Source: JAZLDV01 sp045614925
GTDB taxonomy: Bacteria; Bacillota_I; Bacilli_A; Erysipelotrichales; Coprobacillaceae
Length of the DNA: 13,499 nucleotides
NCBI GenBank assembly: GCA_045614925.1
Contig: JAZLDV010000085.1
Coordinates: 1 to 13,499 of the forward strand
Reading direction: 5' to 3'
Part shown: in pieces, positions 7,401 through 13,499 of the stretch
Layout: each line of letters begins with the position of its first letter
How positions within the stretch are numbered: the first letter of the stretch is position 1
Translations under genes and position numbers: made by a program
The notes under the pieces: model-generated
Told to the model about the DNA's origin: nothing
What the model saw: the letters and a program-made list of their open reading frames with translations, nothing else
Database searches by the model: none

Positions 7401-10400
7401 CAGGTATGTCATATTCGAATGCAGTATATAGATTATATGTAGAAGTTACTGATAACGGTGAAGGTCAATTAGTAGCAGAAGCAGATGTTCAACAATTATA
7501 TACTGATGACGATATTCCATTATTTACATATGTAGATGGAAATATTGTAATGAATCCAGGACAAGAAGAACAGGATGCTATTCAATTTGTAAATACATAC
7601 AATGCACAATCAGTAATCCGTGTTCCTCTAGCAATCAAAACATTAATTGATACAACTGGAAATAAAACATTAGCATCAGGAATGTTTGATTTTGAATTAA
7701 TTGCAAAAGGATATTATGTAGATGATAGTGATGTATTTGTAGAAAGCACAGATATTCCTATGCCAACAGTAAATGGAGTTATTGAAAATGTGACTACAAA
7801 TGAAGGAACAAACGTTACATTCCATCCTGTAGAATTTACACAAGCTGATTTATTAGGACATAATAAAATGACTTATGTTTATGTGATGAAAGAAATTATT
7901 CCAGATAACCCAATTCCTGGTATGACTTATTCAACAGATGAACAAGAAATTAAAGTTGAAGTTTATATTGATTCAACATCTGATTCATTAGTTGTTAATG
8001 GTATTTATCCAAATAATCAGACTGTAGCACAATTTACAAATACTTATGATCCTGCTGATGCATCAGTTATTATTAAAGGAAATAAAACATTAAATGTAGA
8101 AAATGGATCATTAAGTTTACAAAAAGATATGTTTACATTTGAAGTTGAGGCATTAAATAGTGCACCACTTCCTGAAAATACTCAGGTAAAAAATAATGCA
8201 GATGGAACATTTGAATTCCCTGCAATCAATTTTGATAAAGTTGGAACATATCAATATAAAGTTGTAGAAAAAGTTCCTGCTGGAGCTGTAAACAACAAAT
8301 TAAATGGTATTACTTATACGAATAAAGAAGTTATCGTAACTGTTAAAGTTACAGATAATGATTTAACTAATGGAACATTAGAAGTTGAAGTATTATATGA
8401 TAACAAAGTATCAGAAAAAGGTGCTGAATTTGTAAATACTTATAAACCTGAATTTACTGATACACCAGTAAGTTTATCTGGTAAAAAAGTATTAACTGGA
8501 GCAGAATTAGAAGAAGGACATTTCTTCTTTGTAATCACTCCACTTAATGGGGCTCCATTAAGCGAAAAATCAGCTTATGTTGGTAATAAATTAGATGGAA
8601 CATTTGATTTATTGAAAAATGTGAAATTTACTAAACCAGGTACATATCAATATGAAATTGTAGAAGCATTACCTTACGATGCAAATGAAGATAATGATTA
8701 TACAGTAGAAGGTATGACATATGATACAACAAGATATATGTTCACTGTGGTTGTTGAAGATAATCAAAAAGGTGAATTAAAAGTTGTTTCTAAAGAATTA
8801 GTAAAATTTGATAATGAAAATCCAAATGGAATCGTTATGAATGATTTTACAGTACAATTTGAAAATAGTTATGAAGTTAGTCCTGGAGCAATCACATTAC
8901 CATTAATGGATAAAGTGATTAATGGAGATAGAAATACAGAATTAAAAGAAGGCGAATTTACATTTAAATTATCTGTTTTAGGTGTTTATGATTTAGATAG
9001 AAATAGAATTAATGATTATGAAGAATATCTAGAATTACCTGCAACAGAAGTAACAAATAGAGCTGATGGTACTATTGTATTTGATGATATTATTATCAAC
9101 AAAGAAGGATACTATCAATTAAAAGTTGAAGAAGTGGCAGGAAATGTTCCTGGTATCACTTATACAACTGCAACAATTGTAAAAACATACAGAGCTATTG
9201 ATAATGGCGATGGAACAATGACAATTACATTAATTGAAACAATTGGTGAAGATACATTTGTCAATGAATATAACACTGAAGGAACTTTAGAAGGAGAAAT
9301 TAATTTAGGTGTTAATAAAGTTTATAAAAATAAACAAGATGAATTATTGGATTGGTCAAATGAAGTATTTGAATTTATCTTAACTGGTAAAGATGAAACA
9401 ACAATTGAAGCAATTGAAAACGGAATGATTATCTTACCAGATAATTCTAAACCACAAGCAAAAATTGAAATCACTCAAAACAGTGAAGATAAATATTTTG
9501 GAGATATCAAGTTCTTAAAACCAGGAAATTACACTTTCTTAATTTATGAACATGCAGGAGAAAATCAAAGTATTGATTATGATGCATCTGCAAAAACAGT
9601 TTATGTAAGTGCAATTGATAATGGTGATGGTACAATGACTGTCTTAAAAGGACGTGCATCAGATCAGTTAACATTCGTTAATATTTATAATCCAGATGGT
9701 GCATTATTGTATGGTCATGATAATTTACCTGTAATTAAACATTTCACAGGTAGAGAAAATGATAAATGGTTAGATAGCGATGCATTTGTGTTTGAATTAA
9801 CTTATGGTGATGATAATACAAAAGCTGCAATGGAAGCAGGGAATATTCAATTAACAAATCCTACAGTTGATGATCCATATACAGAAAGCTTAACTATTGA
9901 TCACAACAATAAAGCATATGCACACTTTAGCAATATTATTTTCAATAAAGAAGGTACATATACATTTAAAGTAAGTGAAATTATTCCTGATGAAAAATTA
10001 GGTATTACATATGATACAAATGTAAAATATGTTAAAGTGGAAGTTAAAAATAATGGTGAAGGTGCATTAGTTGCAGAAATATTAGATGAAAGTGAAACAT
10101 TAGAATTTACAAATATTTATAAAGCACAACCAGTACAGTTAGAATTACCAGTTAACAAAGTTTTAGTAGGACGTAATTGGTTAGCTAATGAAGAATTCGA
10201 GTTTAAAGTAAGTTACGGTGATGAATTAACTGAAAATGCTTTTGCAGAAGGTATTGTAACTGTAGGTGAAAATACATCTATTAAAAATGATGGAACTTAT
10301 GTAGCAGGTGAAAAATATACAGGAGTACTTCCTAGTGTTACAATTACTAAACCAGGTACTTATGTATTAGATATTAAAGAAGTTCCTGGTCAAAATGACA

Positions 10401-13400
10401 ATCTTGTATATGATGAATATACATTTGAAGTAACTGTAGTTGTTACTGATAATAAAGAAGGTCAATTAGTAGCAAACTGGGCAATTACTGACAAAGAAGA
10501 AATCACATTTGTGAATACGCATGTTGCTGATCCTATCGATGTGAAATTAACTGGAACAAAAGAATTAACAGGACGTGGAACTCCTTTAGCAGCAAATGAA
10601 TTCTTATTCAACTTAATTGCAAAAGGAAATGCTCCATTACCTACTGAAATGACAGCTAAAAATGATAAAGATGGAAATATTCATTTTGAACCTATCACAT
10701 TTGTAGAAGCAGGTACTTATGAATACACTATTAAAGAAGTATTAAATCATATTCCAGGTGTATCTTATGATACTAAAGATGTGAATGTGAAAATTGTAGT
10801 GACTGATAATAATGGAGTTTTATCAGCTGCAGTAACTTATGTTAAAAATGGTCAAACGTTAGATAAAGCAGAATTTAAAAACGTTTATAGACCTGAAGCA
10901 GCAGATGAAATTGAAATCAGTATCTATAAAGAAGTTATTCCTAGTGCAGGAAATATGTATGATATTGAAGGTGGAGAATTTAATTTCGAATTAATTCCTT
11001 CTACTAATAATCCGGCAAATGATCCAATTCAATCTACATTAAGAGGAACAAATACAATTGATGGTGAAGTTTTATTAGATGTAGAAGATGGATTTGAATG
11101 GAAATATACTCATGCAGGAACTTATGTTTATACATTAAAAGAACTTGCAGAAAATAAAGCAGGTATGACTTATGATACAACTGTTTATACAATTAAAGTA
11201 GAAGTTGTAGATAATGAAGAAACTGCTCAATTAGAAACAACAGTAACAATTAATGATGTTGAAACAAGTGAAGTGACATTTGTTAATAAATATGATCCTG
11301 AAAATGCAAGTGCAGTTATTCAAGGTCAAAAAGAATTAACTGGTGGACATAAACAATTAGAAGCTAATGAATTTACATTTGTATTAGAATCGTTACATGA
11401 TGCTCCACTTCCAAGTGTAGTAGAAGTTAAAAATAATGCAGATGGAACATTTACATTCCCATCTATTGAATATACTCATGCTGGTGTATATGAATATAAA
11501 GTAAGAGAAGTTAATGATGGAAAAACAGGATATACATATGATTCAGCTGTTTATAAAGTAAGTGTTAATGTTACAGATGATGAAGGTGTATTAACTTCTG
11601 AAGTACATTACAGTAAAGCAGGTGTTCATACAACATTAGCTAAATTTACAAACAAATATGTACCAGGAGCTGTTGATGTTACTTTAACTGGAACTAAACA
11701 ATTAACTGGTAGAGATGGAAAAGTAATTGAAGATGATGAATTTACATTTAAATTATTAGATAAAGATGGAAATATTGCTTTAGATAATAATGGTGAAGAA
11801 ATGATCGCTGGTGTTAAAGGTAATGGATTCACTTTCAATGAAATGACATTTGATAAAGCAGGAACTTATAATTATACAATGGTAGAAATTAAAGGTAATG
11901 CAAAAGGTATGACTTATGATGAATCAGTATTTGATGTGGTTATTGAAGTCACTGATAATGCTGGTAAGTTAGAAGCAACAGTAACTTATAGCAAAGATGG
12001 TACTGTAGTAGAAAAAGCTGAGTTTGTAAATAACTATAAAGCTTATCCAACTTCAGTAATTATTGAAGCAAATAAAACATTAACAGGTCGTGTATTAAAA
12101 GATAATGAATTTAAATTTATCTTAGAAAATACAGAAACTCATGAAAAATTAGAAGCTTATGCTGATGCTAATGGTACAGTTGTATTTGATGAAATTCAAT
12201 ATGATAAAGCTGGTACTTATAAGTACACATTATCTGAAGAAGATAATGGTTTAGCAAATGTAGAATATGATGATAAAGTTTATAACATTATCGTAAGTGT
12301 AGCTGATAATTACGAAGGTGATTTAATTGCTACAGTGAATATTCAAAATGAAGATTTAGTATTTACTAATATCTTTACTCCAACTCCAATTGATGTCACA
12401 TTAGATGGAGAAAAACAATTAGATAATCGTGACTTAAATGATGGTGAATTTGAGTTCGTTATTGAAGCTGTAGATAATGCTCCTTTACCACAAGATAAAG
12501 AAGTATCAAATGATGAAAATGGAAACTTCGCATTTGGACCAATTACTTATAGTGAAGAAGGAATATATAACTACGTTATTAAAGAAACTGACAATGGTAT
12601 TGCAGGTATCACATATGATAGTAATAATGTCTTTGTTAGTGTTGAAGTAACAAAAGATGATGAAGGTGTCTTAAGTAAAACTGTAACTTATAGAAAAGAT
12701 GGAGAACAAATTGCAAATGCTAAGTTTGTTAATACATATGAAACAACTTCAAGTGATGAAGTAAGCATTATTGTGAATAAAGAAGTCATTCCATCTTTAG
12801 GAAATGAATTTATCTTAGCTGGTGGAGAATTCAAATTTGAATTAACTCCTGATACAAATAATCCAGCAAATGATCCAATTCAATCTGTTGTAAAAGGTGA
12901 AAATGATGCTTCAGGAAATGTAGTATTTGACTTTGCAGATGGATTTGAATGGACATATAGTGAAGAAGGAACTTATGTATATACTGTTAAAGAAATCAAT
13001 GATGGAATTAAAGGTATGACATATGATCCAACTATCTACACTATTAAAGTTGTAGTTGCTGATGATGAAACAAAAGCTCAATTACAAACAACAGTAACAA
13101 TCAATGATGTGAATACAAATGAAATGAAATTCACAAACAGATATGCTCCTGAAAATGGAACAGCACTAATTGAAGGATTAAAAGTATTAACTGGAAATCA
13201 TAAACAATTAGAAGCAAATGAATTTACATTTGTATTAGAAGCATTAAATAATGCTCCACTTCCTTCTAAAACAGAAGTGAAAAATAATGCAGATGGAACA
13301 TTTAACTTCCCAACTATTGAATTTGATCATGTTGGTGAATACAAATACAAAGTGAGTGAAGTAAATGAAGGTAAACGTGGATATACATATGACTTAAGTG

Positions 13401-13499
13401 TATATGATGTGACTGTAACTGTAACTGATAGCAACGGAACATTAGAAACTGAAGTTAAATATGTAAAAGATGTAACAGAAGCAGATAAAGCATTATTTA
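4364..13499 (+). CDS. Giant vWA-tipped surface protein with tandem pilin isopeptide modules, 3'-truncated
   Basis: The frame from the ATG at 4364 stays open to the window end, giving 3045 complete codons with no stop or frameshift. The signal peptide is residues 1 to about 36 (KGKKFKRAFK, a hydrophobic core, cleavage near VLA-A). A von Willebrand factor A domain (about 112-405) has intact MIDAS residues: D121, S123 and S125 (DMSGS), T239 (GGTN) and D278 (SDGEP). Residues about 415-790 form a region of uncertain fold with the phrase YVDPIGQYMKV. It includes C669, the only cysteine I noticed. Residues about 792-914 resemble DUF7601, and residues 915 onward are 16 pilin-type modules of the FctA/Spy0128 class. 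Proteins of this kind are exported through Sec and normally linked to the wall by sortase, with the vWA domain binding host or matrix ligands through a metal ion. No LPXTG-like signal is visible because the C-terminus is missing. Leu is nearly always TTA, suggesting strong expression. Family assignment is firm; ligand and role are unknown. Confidence 0.93.
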   Translation, partial: MKGKKFKRAFKISAILALVFATVFTFALGESAEVLAATVSDPDTSSRYNLSLGDNVSTQYAGRIWTDKSVFTDKAEFDLYGGGKATIQNDDDFLVAYSALATSQNIKGKSKVALDVVFVIDMSGSMVQNDMGDGRTRFENMIDALNSSVESILSMSEQARIGVIAFNGTSTEILPLDHYTKYTEIRNQGRPNQTTTIHEFFTSSVSYGGTSRASGSVTTRAVNSQGKTVSLTTNTNGGTNIQKGVAHGLSLLDKVDDTTVNVNGKVLQRMPTLILLSDGEPTSSSDYEAWWNMASDNTYYSYENQVNSDNGMKVLMTAGYMKEEINRNYAKDGVTNNISIYTVGVGLEDKTNDARDLAEISLDPKTFLTGQINGTVPREIYNGLTQYLNGQNPRVDGYTFKHPSQYDFTQISDVFYNDKYLQVKDSDDIAVTFSQIVDEIALKVAEVPTRVEEGETIDETGHITYVDPIGQYMKVKEVKEIIYYGVEYKRSTVENSAEMLEGTEIPVSTKYIFNEKVTSPIYGERNLNEIDITVTREKHGNEISETITIDIPASVIPVRVNTVSLNADGGIAEHTNNGALPIRVLYTVGLQERILDSNNHIKTDMISHEYILENTNEDGTLNFYSNLFTGENTYEGRTIGDTTVTFEPSHSNPFYFLQENVALYEDEACTKQVSSNSPLDDNTTYYFTDTYYHANHVETVVYGRTGAQLKKTDLINIDGYWYREAGSPRLNRIMEFEGLKIDENNQSVNHTQTAEEFYLPTFVHEDGNPDPFEGKFVVYLGNNGKLNMPVSGTLSISKDLVIPEGLTGPDTNKEFNFTIDFNGDETLEGTYHTVHYNAQGEVIHTGYFTDGSSVHLKDGEKINILHLPPETTYVVYEANEDGYITTVNGTVSNEATGTIEGGKISKAEFVNTYNPAPIVYPVNGGVTATKVLEGRPWSENDSYTFVIAPYNNAPLPTDENGTEISTITVNHATGKQDGNDIAVMNFGNIQFSEPGVYRYTIYEQEPENNHYLPGMSYSNAVYRLYVEVTDNGEGQLVAEADVQQLYTDDDIPLFTYVDGNIVMNPGQEEQDAIQFVNTYNAQSVIRVPLAIKTLIDTTGNKTLASGMFDFELIAKGYYVDDSDVFVESTDIPMPTVNGVIENVTTNEGTNVTFHPVEFTQADLLGHNKMTYVYVMKEIIPDNPIPGMTYSTDEQEIKVEVYIDSTSDSLVVNGIYPNNQTVAQFTNTYDPADASVIIKGNKTLNVENGSLSLQKDMFTFEVEALNSAPLPENTQVKNNADGTFEFPAINFDKVGTYQYKVVEKVPAGAVNNKLNGITYTNKEVIVTVKVTDNDLTNGTLEVEVLYDNKVSEKGAEFVNTYKPEFTDTPVSLSGKKVLTGAELEEGHFFFVITPLNGAPLSEKSAYVGNKLDGTFDLLKNVKFTKPGTYQYEIVEALPYDANEDNDYTVEGMTYDTTRYMFTVVVEDNQKGELKVVSKELVKFDNENPNGIVMNDFTVQFENSYEVSPGAITLPLMDKVINGDRNTELKEGEFTFKLSVLGVYDLDRNRINDYEEYLELPATEVTNRADGTIVFDDIIINKEGYYQLKVEEVAGNVPGITYTTATIVKTYRAIDNGDGTMTITLIETIGEDTFVNEYNTEGTLEGEINLGVNKVYKNKQDELLDWSNEVFEFILTGKDETTIEAIENGMIILPDNSKPQAKIEITQNSEDKYFGDIKFLKPGNYTFLIYEHAGENQSIDYDASAKTVYVSAIDNGDGTMTVLKGRASDQLTFVNIYNPDGALLYGHDNLPVIKHFTGRENDKWLDSDAFVFELTYGDDNTKAAMEAGNIQLTNPTVDDPYTESLTIDHNNKAYAHFSNIIFNKEGTYTFKVSEIIPDEKLGITYDTNVKYVKVEVKNNGEGALVAEILDESETLEFTNIYKAQPVQLELPVNKVLVGRNWLANEEFEFKVSYGDELTENAFAEGIVTVGENTSIKNDGTYVAGEKYTGVLPSVTITKPGTYVLDIKEVPGQNDNLVYDEYTFEVTVVVTDNKEGQLVANWAITDKEEITFVNTHVADPIDVKLTGTKELTGRGTPLAANEFLFNLIAKGNAPLPTEMTAKNDKDGNIHFEPITFVEAGTYEYTIKEVLNHIPGVSYDTKDVNVKIVVTDNNGVLSAAVTYVKNGQTLDKAEFKNVYRPEAADEIEISIYKEVIPSAGNMYDIEGGEFNFELIPSTNNPANDPIQSTLRGTNTIDGEVLLDVEDGFEWKYTHAGTYVYTLKELAENKAGMTYDTTVYTIKVEVVDNEETAQLETTVTINDVETSEVTFVNKYDPENASAVIQGQKELTGGHKQLEANEFTFVLESLHDAPLPSVVEVKNNADGTFTFPSIEYTHAGVYEYKVREVNDGKTGYTYDSAVYKVSVNVTDDEGVLTSEVHYSKAGVHTTLAKFTNKYVPGAVDVTLTGTKQLTGRDGKVIEDDEFTFKLLDKDGNIALDNNGEEMIAGVKGNGFTFNEMTFDKAGTYNYTMVEIKGNAKGMTYDESVFDVVIEVTDNAGKLEATVTYSKDGTVVEKAEFVNNYKAYPTSVIIEANKTLTGRVLKDNEFKFILENTETHEKLEAYADANGTVVFDEIQYDKAGTYKYTLSEEDNGLANVEYDDKVYNIIVSVADNYEGDLIATVNIQNEDLVFTNIFTPTPIDVTLDGEKQLDNRDLNDGEFEFVIEAVDNAPLPQDKEVSNDENGNFAFGPITYSEEGIYNYVIKETDNGIAGITYDSNNVFVSVEVTKDDEGVLSKTVTYRKDGEQIANAKFVNTYETTSSDEVSIIVNKEVIPSLGNEFILAGGEFKFELTPDTNNPANDPIQSVVKGENDASGNVVFDFADGFEWTYSEEGTYVYTVKEINDGIKGMTYDPTIYTIKVVVADDETKAQLQTTVTINDVNTNEMKFTNRYAPENGTALIEGLKVLTGNHKQLEANEFTFVLEALNNAPLPSKTEVKNNADGTFNFPTIEFDHVGEYKYKVSEVNEGKRGYTYDLSVYDVTVTVTDSNGTLETEVKYVKDVTEADKALF
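4697..5578 (+). other. von Willebrand factor A domain with complete MIDAS
   Basis: The strand-loop VALDVVFVIDMSGSM supplies D121, S123 and S125. GGTNIQKGVAHGL supplies T239, and LILLSDGEPT supplies D278. These are the five residues that coordinate a divalent metal in functional vWA domains. The spacing between the first and second loops (about 118 residues) is larger than in a minimal domain. The extra Ser/Thr/Gly-rich stretch at about 190-238 probably forms an exposed arm, as in pilus-tip adhesins such as RrgA. The domain sits just after the signal peptide, so it would be the outermost part of a wall-anchored chain. Confidence 0.88.
5606..6736 (+). other. Linker/collar region of uncertain fold after the vWA domain
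   Basis: Residues about 415-791 contain no pilin module. The segment beginning ETIDETGHITYVDPIGQYMKV resembles a region that commonly follows vWA domains in predicted pilus-tip proteins. Later parts look beta-rich, with repeated Tyr-rich strands (TTYYFTDTYYH). The cysteine at residue 669 (EACTKQV) is the only one I noticed in the visible protein. I cannot name a Pfam family for it with confidence. Confidence 0.5.
6737..7105 (+). other. DUF7601-like isopeptide module
   Basis: Residues about 792-914 begin GTLSISKDL, run through EFNFTIDF and LPPETTYVVYEANEDG, and end AEFVNTYN. The layout matches the DUF7601 / Spy0128-like family, with K797 early, Glu in VVYEAN and Asn in FVNTYN as the likely isopeptide residues. 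It differs from the following modules by lacking the GTYxYxVxE and GxTYD signatures. Confidence 0.65.
8189..8212 (+). repeat. Exact 24-base repeat, copy 1 of 3
   Basis: This segment encodes KNNADGTF in module 3. It is identical base for base to 11429-11452 (module 11) and 13280-13303 (module 16). Modules 3 and 11 also share the reading offset of nearby segments such as GCTCCACTT/GCACCACTT. Confidence 0.8.
11429..11452 (+). repeat. Exact 24-base repeat, copy 2 of 3
   Basis: Encodes KNNADGTF in module 11. It is identical to 8189-8212 and 13280-13303, and lies 1851 bases from the third copy in keeping with the higher-order repeat. Confidence 0.8.
13280..13303 (+). repeat. Exact 24-base repeat, copy 3 of 3
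   Basis: Encodes KNNADGTF in module 16. It is identical to the copies in modules 3 and 11. Confidence 0.8.

Larger units (their letters stand above)
7106..13499 (+). repeat. Tandem array of 16 pilin isopeptide-linkage modules (last one cut)
   Basis: Each module reads roughly K-x-L-T-G, EFxFxL, DGTFxF, GTYxYxVxE, GxTYD, VxVTD, FxNxY. Ends are set after FxNxY-x. Module spans: 7106-7603, 7604-8050, 8051-8446, 8447-8875, 8876-9274, 9275-9691, 9692-10123, 10124-10525, 10526-10891, 10892-11296, 11297-11662, 11663-12040, 12041-12379, 12380-12742, 12743-13147 and 13148 to the edge. They match the streptococcal pilin isopeptide linkage repeat (TIGR03786, FctA). Lengths fall from 166 and 149 residues at the N-terminal side to 113-135 in the distal half. 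All 16 keep the Lys and Glu, and all 15 complete ones keep the Asn. Confidence 0.9.
10892..13499 (+). repeat. Higher-order direct repeat of 1851 bases (617 residues, five modules)
   Basis: Modules 10 and 11 (10892-11662) recur as modules 15 and 16 (12743 to the edge) at an offset of exactly 1851 bases. Both copies of the first module are 135 residues long and share GGEF, TNNPANDPIQS, DGFEW and VTINDV. The second pair shares HKQLEANEFTFVLE, NAPLP/DAPLP and KNNADGTF. Similarity is visible in the DNA as well as the protein, so the duplication is relatively recent. If the pattern continues, modules 12-14 should recur beyond the window end. Confidence 0.85.

Noticed and set aside
9194..9220. DNGDGTM in modules 5 and 6 as an EF-hand/dockerin calcium loop
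   Set aside because: It resembles DxNxDG only partly, lacks the following helix and the 12-residue loop pattern, and occupies a beta-strand position of the pilin module.
11626..11838. Minus-strand open frame of 70 codons
   Set aside because: It lies wholly inside the surface-protein gene, opposite a clearly conserved module region. It has no ribosome binding site or recognisable domain, and is rich in Pro/Ser/Leu as expected from antisense of an AT-rich gene.
7106..13499. Array of repeats as a CRISPR or non-coding satellite
   Set aside because: The repeats are hundreds of bases long, diverged and in one continuous reading frame that encodes conserved protein modules.

Overview
The window reads as AT-rich DNA from a Gram-positive, low-GC member of the Firmicutes. 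Leu is mostly TTA, Shine-Dalgarno sequences are AGGA/GGGG-like, TGG encodes Trp, and there is a clear housekeeping-type promoter and an intrinsic terminator. The combination of LCP cell-wall ligases with a giant surface protein built from streptococcal-pilin-type modules would fit gut Erysipelotrichia or related Clostridia. That taxonomic placement is inference. All genes lie on the + strand.

Bases 1-2540 hold two tandem paralogues of the LytR-CpsA-Psr (LCP) family, the first cut by the window start. They are separated by 34 bases and so probably form one transcription unit. It ends at a strong hairpin terminator at 2539-2568. Between the membrane anchors and the catalytic LCP domain the complete copy carries a region that looks like a small solute-binding-protein fragment.

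Bases 2541-2878 are a very AT-rich intergenic region. It contains the terminator, long A/T tracts, several recurring short motifs, an imperfect dyad and a well-spaced promoter (TTTACA-17-TATAAT) driving the next unit.

Bases 2879-4345 encode a LuxR-type transcription factor with a long helical, MalT-like N-terminal part but no NTPase domain. Eighteen bases after its stop, with no terminator between, begins a giant secreted protein (4364 to beyond 13499, at least 3045 residues). In order it has a signal peptide, a von Willebrand factor A domain with complete MIDAS residues, a region of uncertain fold, one DUF7601-like module, and then at least 16 tandem pilin isopeptide (FctA/Spy0128-type) modules. 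Every module keeps the Lys, Glu and, where visible, Asn expected for an internal isopeptide bond. The distal part shows a 1851-base higher-order duplication. The C-terminal end, probably with a sortase signal, lies outside the window.

A working picture is a wall-anchored, single-chain fibre with an adhesive vWA tip on a covalently stiffened stalk, controlled by the co-transcribed LuxR-type regulator. The upstream LCP proteins attach glycopolymers to the cell wall and are linked to the adhesin only by position.
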